Assembly (NCBI GenBank): GCA_023424865.1
Contig: JAFADM010000266.1
Coordinates: 1 to 19,492, forward strand
Source of the DNA: Bacillota bacterium
GTDB lineage: Bacteria; Bacillota_A; Clostridia; DSM-8532
Direction of reading: 5' to 3'
Length of the DNA: 19,492 nucleotides
Shown here: piece by piece, positions 6,302 to 13,509 of the stretch
How the letters are laid out: each line of letters begins with the position of its first letter
Numbering within the stretch: the stretch's first letter is position 1
Translations under genes and position numbers: made by a program
The notes under the pieces: generated by a model
The model's database searches: none
What the model saw: only the letters and a program-made list of their open reading frames with translations
What the model was told of the DNA's origin: nothing

Positions 6302-7408
6302 CTATCCCATTGTCACCCGGTGTTTTCGGGAACGGTTTTTGTAAAGGTGTATCGTAAATAAAAGCAGCGGTATGACAAAGGCAGGTATAAGGCCTATATG
6401 GACGACAAACTGAATAAAATAGCGTTCTGCTTCTTCCGCGCTGGGAATGGATAACCCTATTAAGCAGGCTGCAATAGAAATAAGAGGCCATAGTATATTG
6501 GTAGGAATCCTTGGGGCAAGCTTGCTTGCATATTCTTTCACTGCGAACAGGAGTAGAGTGGTTGAACAAAATATGGTTAACAGCCATATGATTATGAAAA
6601 AAAGGTCGAGTCTCTTAGCAAATTGCAGACTATGGATATCAAGCCTCCTGATGGCGGCAATAAGGGGATAATCATAATTAGCTATGTCATCAATTCCCAA
6701 AAGGCCATAACAGGACTCCAGCGTCAGAATGTTAAAGAGGCAAAAAAACACTATAGCCCCTATGGATGTCTTAATGGATTTGGTACCGTTTGAGTTTGTA
6801 AAGGCCACACAGGTGATGATTTCAAATCCCAGAAAGGCATAAATAGTAAAAGGCAATGCCTCCAAATAGGCGTTCATTTCGGAAAGCTCGAACAGGGGCA
6901 TAATATTCATAATGTGGCTGTGGCTAAAGGTTATACTATATAACAAAACGCCTATGATTAGAATAATGGTCCCTAAAAACTCCAGGATTCTTCCCACTTT
7001 GGTAAGTCCCTTTGAAGCAGCGTAGAGTGATATGATGATAACCAGAATAATCGTTGCAAGAATAGGGGTTTTATACAATATTTCACTTTTTATAACATCA
7101 GCGGAGGTTCTTATGATAAATGCTAATAGAATTAAAAAATACAGTGCATAAATGCCCCCAAAGAGATAGGCTGCCTTTTTTCCGATAATAACCTGACTGT
7201 ATTCAAATAAAGTCATTCCCTTATACTTATTCCCCAGATAAGTAATAATAAAAATATTTAAGCAGAAAAAGACTGCGCCCAGTATCATAACAAACCAGGC
7301 CCCTGTTCCCGCGCCAAGCATGATACGAGGGAGTGCAGTAGTGCTAAATCCTGCGGAAGATATAATAATAATAAAAAAGAACTGGCGATTTGTGATACTG
7401 TTTTTCAA
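6302..7408 (-). CDS. gerB: Spore germination permease (GerB/GerAB family)
   Basis: This 368-aa integral membrane protein is the B subunit of a germinant receptor and related to APC-type amino acid transporters; in the family it binds the nutrient. About ten hydrophobic segments run along its whole length, and it opens with the family pattern ITNRQFFFIIIISSAGF and LPRIM. The loop ALPFTIYAFLGFEIITCVA (near 187-205) is typical. The start is TTG at 7408, about 40 nt from the predicted sigma-G start point and with only a weak GGGATGA upstream. The gene is first in the operon, before gerC (39 bp between the stop and the ATG used here) and gerA. The order B-C-A differs from the A-B-C of Bacillus gerA. 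The length is normal. Confidence 0.94.
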   Translation of the reverse strand: MKNSITNRQFFFIIIISSAGFSTTALPRIMLGAGTGAWFVMILGAVFFCLNIFIITYLGNKYKGMTLFEYSQVIIGKKAAYLFGGIYALYFLILLAFIIRTSADVIKSEILYKTPILATIILVIIISLYAASKGLTKVGRILEFLGTIILIIGVLLYSITFSHSHIMNIMPLFELSEMNAYLEALPFTIYAFLGFEIITCVAFTNSNGTKSIKTSIGAIVFFCLFNILTLESCYGLLGIDDIANYDYPLIAAIRRLDIHSLQFAKRLDLFFIIIWLLTIFCSTTLLLFAVKEYASKLAPRIPTNILWPLISIAACLIGLSIPSAEEAERYFIQFVVHIGLIPAFVIPLLLFTIHLYKNRSRKHRVTMG

Positions 7409-7454
7409 AATATCATCCCAAATGATTCTTGTAATTCTTGATTTTATATAATTC

Positions 7455-7483
7455 TAGTATTATCAATTGGCTTGCAATTATGC
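7455..7483 (-). promoter_or_regulatory. Candidate sigma-G (forespore) promoter of the ger operon
   Basis: On the minus strand GCATA (7483-7479) fits the sigma-G -35 consensus GHATR. After 17 bp comes AATACTA (7461-7455), one base from the -10 consensus CATNHTA. Transcription would start about 40 nt before gerB. Germinant receptors are known sigma-G genes in Bacillus, so both position and sequence agree. Confidence 0.5.
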
Positions 7484-7765
7484 CTTTTCGTCCAAAAGAT
7501 CGTCCGGTATTTAAGCTTGTGGGTATTTTACGACAGGCATGAAGAGATACTCTTTGCGCTTTAGAAGAGAGCGCCTTCAACAAAGAGATAGCTTTTGCGA
7601 TATTATTAACGTGTATACTGATGCTATAGGGTTACCAATAGGAAAAGGAAACGCATTATCTGATGAGCGCAGGCTTTGGCTGTGGGCAAAGGTTCCCGTA
7701 CAACAGGTTTGGCGCTACTAAGCTTCCACCGCACGGGAAATGCCCATGAAAAAGTTGCTCGTTTA
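7484..7765. other. Intergenic region with no recognisable gene
   Basis: With the promoter to its left this makes a gap of about 350 bp. A 60-codon plus-strand ORF (7539-7721) lacks a ribosome binding site and resembles no family, so I do not call it. A weak hairpin, CACGGGAAATGCCCATG near 7733-7749, lies downstream of the His-rich gene but has no T run. Confidence 0.45.
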
Positions 7766-8044
7766 TTAAAAAATGAGCTTTAGAATTACCAGTACTACCA
7801 AAGAGATGGTCAATAAATAAGTGCAGCATCCGCCGCCGTAATACCTGCGTCTGCGGTGGTGATGATGGGCGCCAAAGGGAGGCATGCCTTCATGATGATG
7901 GCCATGATGCCCGTGGTGTCCATGATGGCCGTGAGGACCATGACCGCCTCTTCCGCCGCCATGATGGCCGTGATGTCCGGGGCCTCCCATGCCTCCGCCC
8001 CCATGTCCGCCGCCGCTGTGTCTGCCCGCTCCTCTGCCGTGCAT
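7766..8044 (-). CDS. Small Gly/His-rich tail-anchored membrane protein
   Basis: This 92-aa protein has an N-terminal part made almost entirely of Gly and His, including four HHG-type repeats (about residues 38-50) and an HHHHRRRR run. About 22 of the residues are His. A CC pair follows, and then one hydrophobic segment (TYLLTISLVVLVILKLIF) that reaches the C-terminus. This predicts a C-tail-anchored protein with a long metal-binding head (Ni, Zn or Cu are plausible), but no family function is known to me. The start at 8044 is chosen over the ATG at 8050 because AAGGAGG lies 7 nt from the former and only 1 nt from the latter. It appears monocistronic, with a long repeat-bearing leader. Composition alone could make homology searches misleading. 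Confidence 0.8.
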   Translation of the reverse strand: MHGRGAGRHSGGGHGGGGMGGPGHHGHHGGGRGGHGPHGHHGHHGHHGHHHEGMPPFGAHHHHRRRRYYGGGCCTYLLTISLVVLVILKLIF

Positions 8045-8066
8045 ACTCATTCCTCCTTAATAAATG

Positions 8067-8108
8067 TACTCTAATATACTCTAATAGTGTACTCTAGTAG
8101 TGTACTCT
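8067..8108. repeat. Tandem 13-bp direct repeats in the leader of the His-rich gene
   Basis: The unit TACTCTARTAGTG occurs at 8077-8089 (R is A) and 8090-8102 (R is G), flanked by partial copies TACTCTAATA at 8067-8076 and TACTCT at 8103-8108. The array lies between the promoter and the ribosome binding site of the minus-strand gene, so it would be in its untranslated leader or act as a set of operator sites. Confidence 0.8.
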
Positions 8109-8151
8109 GCGAAAATACGTAAGTACTTCCTGTCGTACCTGTGTGATGGTT

Positions 8152-8180
8152 ATAGTATGATACGTTTGACACCTTTACAA
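8152..8180 (-). promoter_or_regulatory. Candidate promoter of the His-rich gene
   Basis: On the minus strand TTGTAA (8180-8175) is 17 bp from TACTAT (8157-8152), a fair sigma-A match. The same -10 region reads CATACTATA (8159-8151), which also fits sporulation -10 boxes (sigma-G CATNHTA, sigma-K CATANNNTA), but no matching -35 for sigma-G is seen. The sigma factor is undecided. The leader would be about 100 nt. Confidence 0.4.
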
Positions 8181-8204
8181 GTCTGACAGGCTCTTTTCTG
8201 TAAG

Positions 8205-8251
8205 AAAAAGGCTTCTATCTTCTTTCTTGTTTTGAAGGAGAAGCCTTTTTT
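8205..8251 (-). terminator. Rho-independent terminator after the exonuclease gene
   Basis: AAAAAGGCTTCT (8205-8216) and AGAAGCCTTTTT (8239-8250) are perfect 12-bp arms, A-rich on one side and T-rich on the other, so it can work in both directions. It lies 18 bp past the stop of the minus-strand exonuclease gene. Confidence 0.88.
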
Positions 8252-8268
8252 ACAAATCATGCCATCAC

Positions 8269-9198
8269 CTAAGTGTTTTTATCCAAAATGTCGAGGCAAG
8301 CCGTTAAAATACCCGCGGTTGCCAGCACATCGCTTAAGGAGCGGTGGGCTGTTTCATGGGCCAGCTTAAGGTGGGCAGCTACCGTTCCCAGCCGGTGATT
8401 GGAAAGCTCGGGAAAGATTTTTTTGCATAAGGGAAGGGTATCTGTCACCCCGTTCGTTATACTGAAGCCGGATTGATGAGCTGACGTAATGAGAAATTTC
8501 ATGTCAAAAGGCGCATTATGCGCCGCTATAACGCTTTGTCCGATAAACTGCAGAAAATCGGGCAGGGCATCCTGAACAGAAGGTGCAGCTGTCACCATTT
8601 CGTCGGTTATGCCATGAATGCGGGTTGCACCGGGGGGTATGGGCATAAGGGGATTAACAAGGGTTTCATAGGTTTCGCCCAGCACCCCGTCCTTTACTCT
8701 GGCAGCACCGATTTCCACAATACGATCATAGTAGAAGTTAAGGCCGGTGGTCTCAAAATCGATAACGACAAAATCTCTGTATCGGTGGCGCATCTCCTTT
8801 TGCAGCAGATTGACATTGGTATACCGCAAATCAGGATAGGCCTCCGGCGGTGCCTTATCCTTAAATAAAGCCATCCTTGCCATAAGATGGCGATAGAGCT
8901 CATGCATGCTTTCATTCATTCTGGCAGGAAAGGGGAAATGAAGGGGCTCAGGCTGGCCCGACAAATAAAAGATCAGCCGTCCGGCTTTTCCGCCCTCGCC
9001 GATGATGCCCAGGTGAAATTCGACGGTGGCCATTTCCCTGTAAAAAAGGCTCTTATTGAACGCAGCCTGTTCCTTGTTAAGAAGCACTACCCGGTCGGTG
9101 CGGACCTGAATCCCACGCCTTTGCCCTTCCAGCACATAGGCTCCGTTTTTATGTTCGATAACCGGTGTAATAGGATGTAATGCGGCTTCTTCCGTCAT
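8269..9198 (-). CDS. DEDDh-type 3'-5' exonuclease (DnaQ/PolC epsilon-like)
   Basis: This 309-aa protein carries a C-terminal exonuclease domain (about residues 142-307) that removes nucleotides from 3' ends with two metal ions. All five catalytic residues are visible: D147 and E149 in FVVIDFETTGLN, D232 in AAHNAPFD, H285 and D290 in HRSLSD. The N-terminal 135 residues are of unknown fold. The frame opens further upstream at 9318, only 5 bp after the preceding gene, but I prefer 9198. There AGGAAAGGA lies about 8 nt before the ATG, and a good promoter (9242-9269) falls inside the extra 40 codons, whose sequence looks non-coding. It could be a stand-alone proofreading or repair nuclease; its partner is unknown. 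Confidence 0.87.
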   Translation of the reverse strand: MTEEAALHPITPVIEHKNGAYVLEGQRRGIQVRTDRVVLLNKEQAAFNKSLFYREMATVEFHLGIIGEGGKAGRLIFYLSGQPEPLHFPFPARMNESMHELYRHLMARMALFKDKAPPEAYPDLRYTNVNLLQKEMRHRYRDFVVIDFETTGLNFYYDRIVEIGAARVKDGVLGETYETLVNPLMPIPPGATRIHGITDEMVTAAPSVQDALPDFLQFIGQSVIAAHNAPFDMKFLITSAHQSGFSITNGVTDTLPLCKKIFPELSNHRLGTVAAHLKLAHETAHRSLSDVLATAGILTACLDILDKNT

Positions 9199-9241
9199 GA
9201 ATCCGATCCTTTCCTGAATTCTGCCAGGTGTTTGTGTTTCA

Positions 9242-9269
9242 TTTTTACACATGAGTCCGGAACTGTCAA
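9242..9269 (-). promoter_or_regulatory. Promoter of the exonuclease gene
   Basis: On the minus strand a perfect TTGACA (9269-9264) is followed after 16 bp by TAAAAA (9247-9242). Transcription would start near 9235, about 37 nt before the preferred start codon. It supports the shorter protein and independent expression from the hydrolase gene upstream. Confidence 0.5.
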
Positions 9270-9323
9270 ATGAATCGCACCTTTTAAAAAAGCAGCCGTA
9301 TGCAAGGCTTGGGGGCATTATCC

Positions 9324-10853
9324 CTACCTGTAATGCGTTAGTATAAAGTCAGATACAGGGGTGGGATCCTCCAGGCTATGGGGATGGTGCCCGCAGCCTC
9401 TTTTTATGATTTCAAGCAGCACCGCGCCTCTTTTTTTGTACTCTTTTGCAAGATGGGCTCCGTTTTCCTCATAGGGGACAGGAAGATCCGAATCTCCCGC
9501 GACCAGTGCCAGCGGAATGTTTAAATGCGCCAGCTCTTCAACCCTGGCTAAAGGACTTTGGCTAAAGCTTACCGCCTCCTCCTGGGATAAGCCGTAGGCA
9601 TACTTGAAAAGCTTCCAGTCTACGGGGCTCCCGGAGCCCTTGCCCAGGCCTCCCGGCCAGCTTTGAGGCTTAAGAACCGGTGCGTCCAAATAAATGGTAC
9701 CGGTGAATTGTGGATAGCGGAGGGCATAATTGCACGCATAAAGCCCGCCCCTGCTGAAGCCAAAGAGCACGGCTTTGGGATTCAAATTAAATTTATCTAC
9801 AGCCGCCTTGCGGAAGCTTTCCATAAGTTCCACAGCCCTGGGGCTTCCAAAGAGATCGCTGACTCTTATATAGGCAATATGAAAGCCTTTATCAAGAAGA
9901 TCGTCGTCCACACTGGGAAAGGCATTAAAAAATTCCGTCCGAAAGATCCAGCGCCTGTTGGGCTCCGCCCTTTCAGGCACTACCACCAGCGCTTCCCGGC
10001 CTGACACATAAAAATGGTGAAGTGTTCCGGATTTAAAGGCTTCTGTGCCTTCCGAAAATGCCTTTTCTCCTTCCGGATCTTCTATAAAATCAGGTCTTCT
10101 TGTTATATGTATATTAAAAAGTCCTTTTAAGATTGCCTGGGAAATAACAAAATGCCCCTGGCTATCGGGATGAATCCCGTCACCATAGCGATAAGTTGTA
10201 TTTTTAGCCCGGTTTTCCTCTATCAGGCTTTTAAGGGACGGTCTCAGGTCGATGACCCCATCCAGGCCTTTGAGCAAATTGCTTTCAGAGGCTTCCTCCG
10301 GCTCCGGATTTTCAAGAGATAAAATAGAGTCGCCGTAAGCCTCAAGAACCCTGTCATAATGGCGATAGGGCCTTAAATAGCTGTATGCCGCATCCTCTTC
10401 ACTATGGCCTTCCCAATCCTTTGCCGCTGCGGTAGCAAAATCAAAGGGAGGGGGAGTCATGCCGACCACCTTTTTTATACCAAAAGCCCTCAGACGGGCA
10501 ATAAGGCGTAATACACCCTCCTTATAGCTTTGAAAGCGGGCTTCTGAAAGGGGCATATAAATGCCGTCGTTCATGCCGTAGCAAAAAAGAACAATATCCG
10601 GCTTTTCTTCCTTTAGAATATCCTCCAGCCTGTCATGGATACAGGGCCGGGGAAAGGGATGATCCGGTTCACTCAGGCCGCTGGCCGTTTCACTGCTTAG
10701 TCCTCTGTTTACAAACGTGTAGCCGCTTTTGGGCAATAGGGTATGAAAATACCGGGAAAGATAGCGTATGTACCGGCCGTCGTGGGTAATGCTGTCCCCC
10801 AGAAACAATACTTTTAAAGGCTGACCGCCTGTTTCTTCCTTTAAATGAAGCAT
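9324..10853 (-). CDS. Two-domain hydrolase: SGNH/GDSL esterase fused to alpha/beta hydrolase
   Basis: This 509-aa cytoplasmic protein appears to contain two complete hydrolases. The N-terminal SGNH domain (about residues 12-250) has the nucleophile in FLGDSITHDGR (S21), block III as GMND (N95) and the catalytic pair in DGIHPD (D225, H228). The C-terminal domain (about 275-509) has the nucleophile elbow GFSRGG (S367), an acid candidate D454 in VAGDSDLP and a His in GCGHHPHS (H489 or H490). Both families cleave esters, often acyl or acetyl groups on carbohydrates. The start at 10853 is set by AAGGAGGAG about 6 nt upstream; the frame extends 15 codons further without a comparable site. No signal peptide is seen. 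The substrate is unknown, though sugar deacylation is a fair guess. Confidence 0.87.
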   Translation of the reverse strand: MLHLKEETGGQPLKVLFLGDSITHDGRYIRYLSRYFHTLLPKSGYTFVNRGLSSETASGLSEPDHPFPRPCIHDRLEDILKEEKPDIVLFCYGMNDGIYMPLSEARFQSYKEGVLRLIARLRAFGIKKVVGMTPPPFDFATAAAKDWEGHSEEDAAYSYLRPYRHYDRVLEAYGDSILSLENPEPEEASESNLLKGLDGVIDLRPSLKSLIEENRAKNTTYRYGDGIHPDSQGHFVISQAILKGLFNIHITRRPDFIEDPEGEKAFSEGTEAFKSGTLHHFYVSGREALVVVPERAEPNRRWIFRTEFFNAFPSVDDDLLDKGFHIAYIRVSDLFGSPRAVELMESFRKAAVDKFNLNPKAVLFGFSRGGLYACNYALRYPQFTGTIYLDAPVLKPQSWPGGLGKGSGSPVDWKLFKYAYGLSQEEAVSFSQSPLARVEELAHLNIPLALVAGDSDLPVPYEENGAHLAKEYKKRGAVLLEIIKRGCGHHPHSLEDPTPVSDFILTHYR

Positions 10854-10895
10854 AATTCTCCTCCTTAAATTGAAAACCCTTATGAAAACGAGCTG

Positions 10896-10921
10896 CAAAA
10901 TGCCTGGGAATGCCCCGGCAT
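10896..10921 (-). other. Hairpin in the leader of the two-domain hydrolase gene
   Basis: On the minus strand ATGCC-G-GGG-CATT-CCC-A-GGCAT folds into a stem of 5 plus 3 bp with one mismatch and a 4-nt loop, followed by TTTT. It could act as a weak terminator or attenuator before the gene. The T run is short. Confidence 0.35.
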
Positions 10922-10992
10922 CATGCCCAACCCCTTCTTACTCCTTATTAAAAGCCTTATAAAGTACAAATGCAAGTGTTTCATGAACCCTC

Positions 10993-11022
10993 TTGACACT
11001 CACGGGCGCGTTGTAATAGAAT
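10993..11022 (+). promoter_or_regulatory. Sigma-A promoter of helD
   Basis: A perfect TTGACA (10993-10998) is followed after 18 bp by TAGAAT (11017-11022). It reads toward helD, leaving a leader of about 90 nt. Confidence 0.65.
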
Positions 11023-11119
11023 AATAAAGCTTTTCGCTTAAAACACCATTGCTTTCATAAGAGTAACGAATCTTTTTGCCTATTAAAAACAGGTGAATCA
11101 AAGGGACAGGAGGGAGAAT

Positions 11120-13378
11120 ATGTCCGTACAAAATCATCCCGACTACTCAAAAGAATCAGAAAGACTGAATTACACACTGGAACTTGCAGTTAAAACCTTA
11201 AAGGAATCCACAGCCAGTAAATCACGAATTGATAAAGAGGTGGAGCGCCTACAGAAAACAGGAAGCTCCGACAGCAGTCTTGATTATGTGGATTTGTCGG
11301 TAAACCAGCTTTTGCAGAGCTCAATGGCTATGAAGCTTAAGAACCTTTTGGAAGCGCAAAAAAAACCTTACTTTGCCCGTATTGACTTTCTGGAAGAGGG
11401 AACCGAGGAGGTTGAGCAGCTCTATATAGGAAAAATGTGCCTTATACGGGACGAAGACATGAAGCCCGTTATCATTGACTGGCGTGCTCCCGTTTCAAGC
11501 CTCTATTATGAAGAGCGGCTGGGGCAGGCCCATTACCTGTGCCCCAAGGGGGATGTTCAAGGACTTTTAAAGCTTAAGCGGCAGTTTTCAATTGAAGAGG
11601 GTCAGCTTTTAAATCTTTTTGATATTGATATAACAACCAACGATGATTTTCTTCAATCCTATCTGGGGGCGGGGGCGGATACCCGTCTGAAGGATATTGT
11701 TTCCACCATTCAAGCCGAGCAGAACCAAATTATAAGAGCAGACATGTGGACGCCCCTTATCGTTCAGGGAGCGGCGGGAAGTGGAAAAACAACCATTGCC
11801 CTCCACCGCATTGCCTACCTGGTGTATACTCATGAAAAAACCTTTGTTCCTGAAAACTTTATGATTATTGCGCCAAACACCCTTTTCCTTAATTATATTT
11901 CAGAAATCCTTCCCGAACTGGGTGTGGATCGGGTGCGGCAGACCACCTTTGAGAATTTTGCCATGGACCTTATCGGGAAGCGGTTTAAATTTAGAAACCC
12001 CCATGAAAAGCTGATGCTCATTGCCTCCGGCAAGGATCCGGAGCGGGCTGAACGATTAAAAAAGGCCTCTCGGCTGAAATGCTCCATGGCCTTTAAGGAT
12101 CTTTTAGATTCCTTTCTTGATGCGGTTGAGGCTTCCATGCTCCCCAAGAAGGATTTTGCCATTTTTAATGAGACCGTGATGAAATACGAGGAGCTTCAAC
12201 GGCTTTTTGTATCCGAATACAAGCGCCTGCCTGTAAGGAATCGGTTGGAGGAGCTTAAAAAGCATATGACGGGAACCGCTTCCAGGAAAAAAAGCCTTAT
12301 TGCGGCCAAGATGGAAAAGGATTGTGCCGACGAGGTATACCGTCTTAAAAATGAAGAAGAGGATACGCCCGAAAGACAGGCCAAAATACTGGATGCCTTC
12401 AATCGAAGGGACTTTCGCTTAAAGGCTCTGGACAGGGAAATAAAAAAGGCCATTGCCGATTATGTTTCCGGTATATTAAAGAAAGCGGCAATCGCCCATT
12501 ACAAGGACTTCATCGTAAATCTTAAGGAAAGAGGCCGGAATGAAGTTGAGCTGGATGCCGCCCTCTGGTCCCAGGAGGTTTTGGATTCCTCGAAAATAGA
12601 AATAGAGGACCTGGCACCCCTTATCCACATTCAGTACCGGATCCAGGGAATTGATGAGCGCATTTCCGTGCGTCACATTGTCATTGACGAGGCCCAGGAC
12701 TTCAGTGCCTTTCAGCTCTACGTCATCAAGCGGATCATCAAGGACAGCTCCTTTACCATTTTAGGGGACCTTTGCCAGGGCATTCATTCCTATCGGAGCC
12801 TTAAGAATTGGGAGGAACTGATGGAGGATGTGTTTTATGATAGAAGAAGCGAGCTTTTAACCCTGGAGCAGAGCTACCGTACCACAGTAGAAATTATGGA
12901 TGCGGCCAATCTGGTGGCAAAGAAAATGGCCATTCCCGGGGTACCCCAGGCCAAGCCGGTTTTCCGCCATGGAGAGCCTGTTGCCCTTAACCAAAGCGCT
13001 TCGGCTAAGGAAATGGAAGATAAAATTCTGGCACGGCTTCAGGAATATTTAAACAGCGGCATGAAGCTCGTTGCCGTCATTGCCAAAACAGCGGAGGAGT
13101 GCGAGCTTCTCCATCATACCTTTAAACGTTTCATTCCGGGCCTGACTCTCATAACAGGAGCGGAAGGGGAATACAATGGCGGGGCCATGGTGGTTCCCTC
13201 CCACCTTTCAAAAGGTCTGGAATTTGATGCGGTTATTATCTCGGATGTTTCCTCAGAGAAATACCACGACAGTGAAATGGACGCAAAGCTTCTTTATGTT
13301 GCTATGACCAGGGCCATGCACCGTATGGAGCTGCATTATGTGGGAGAGCCTTCACTCCTTTTGGAGGCGTTTTATTAA
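11120..13378 (+). CDS. helD: UvrD-like ATPase of the HelD family (RNA polymerase recycling)
   Basis: This 752-aa protein matches HelD, a superfamily 1 ATPase that in Bacillus subtilis binds RNA polymerase, pushes into its channels and releases it from stalled complexes. The order is typical. An N-terminal helical, likely coiled-coil arm (about 1-65) is followed by the HelD marker region PYFARIDF and VIIDWRAPVSSLYY (about 114-130). Walker A is GAAGSGKTT (217-225), Walker B is VIDEAQDF (about 520), then LSKGLEFDAVII (about 694) and YVAMTRAMHRMELH near the C-terminus. The start at 11120 is set by GGAGGG just upstream; a GTG nine codons earlier has no comparable site. It is monocistronic with its own promoter and weak terminator. 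Confidence 0.92.
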   Translation: MSVQNHPDYSKESERLNYTLELAVKTLKESTASKSRIDKEVERLQKTGSSDSSLDYVDLSVNQLLQSSMAMKLKNLLEAQKKPYFARIDFLEEGTEEVEQLYIGKMCLIRDEDMKPVIIDWRAPVSSLYYEERLGQAHYLCPKGDVQGLLKLKRQFSIEEGQLLNLFDIDITTNDDFLQSYLGAGADTRLKDIVSTIQAEQNQIIRADMWTPLIVQGAAGSGKTTIALHRIAYLVYTHEKTFVPENFMIIAPNTLFLNYISEILPELGVDRVRQTTFENFAMDLIGKRFKFRNPHEKLMLIASGKDPERAERLKKASRLKCSMAFKDLLDSFLDAVEASMLPKKDFAIFNETVMKYEELQRLFVSEYKRLPVRNRLEELKKHMTGTASRKKSLIAAKMEKDCADEVYRLKNEEEDTPERQAKILDAFNRRDFRLKALDREIKKAIADYVSGILKKAAIAHYKDFIVNLKERGRNEVELDAALWSQEVLDSSKIEIEDLAPLIHIQYRIQGIDERISVRHIVIDEAQDFSAFQLYVIKRIIKDSSFTILGDLCQGIHSYRSLKNWEELMEDVFYDRRSELLTLEQSYRTTVEIMDAANLVAKKMAIPGVPQAKPVFRHGEPVALNQSASAKEMEDKILARLQEYLNSGMKLVAVIAKTAEECELLHHTFKRFIPGLTLITGAEGEYNGGAMVVPSHLSKGLEFDAVIISDVSSEKYHDSEMDAKLLYVAMTRAMHRMELHYVGEPSLLLEAFY

Positions 13379-13387
13379 AACTCTTTA

Positions 13388-13409
13388 TAGGACTATGGTC
13401 CTAATTTTC
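13388..13409 (+). terminator. Weak terminator after helD
   Basis: TAGGAC (13388-13393) and GTCCTA (13398-13403) form a 6-bp stem with a 4-nt loop, followed by ATTTTCT. It lies 9 bp after the helD stop. The short stem and T run make it modest. Confidence 0.5.
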
Positions 13410-13425
13410 TTATGGTTGCTTCCCA

Positions 13426-13438
13426 TTATGTCGAAAAA
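13426..13438. promoter_or_regulatory. Candidate Spo0A box
   Basis: TTATGTCGAAAAA contains the core TGTCGAA (13429-13435), an exact match to the known 0A box TGNCGAA, with the T-rich left and A-rich right flanks of the longer consensus. It lies 75 nt before the lipoprotein start and overlaps an inverted repeat, ATGTC-N9-GACAT. The sporulation setting of the window makes a real site plausible. Confidence 0.45.
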
Positions 13439-13509
13439 TAAGACATGATCCTACTGCTAATCGTTTTTGCAGTGGAATCAAGCTTAGTATGTTTATAAAG
13501 GAAGAAGCC

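Noticed and set aside
7539..7721. 60-codon plus-strand ORF between the ger operon and the His-rich gene
   Set aside because: No ribosome binding site, no recognisable family, and its composition is not protein-like.
7810..8074. Other long open frames on both strands across the His-rich gene
   Set aside because: They are by-products of the repetitive GGNCAN codons; only the frame with AAGGAGG and a C-terminal membrane segment is supported.
8067..8108. Direct repeats considered as a CRISPR array
   Set aside because: Units are 13 bp, contiguous, without unique spacers, and no cas genes are present.
9199..9318. 40-residue N-terminal extension of the exonuclease
   Set aside because: The extension contains a good promoter and lacks protein-like character, and the ATG at 9198 has a better ribosome binding site. 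The longer form cannot be fully excluded, as AGGTAGGG precedes its ATG.
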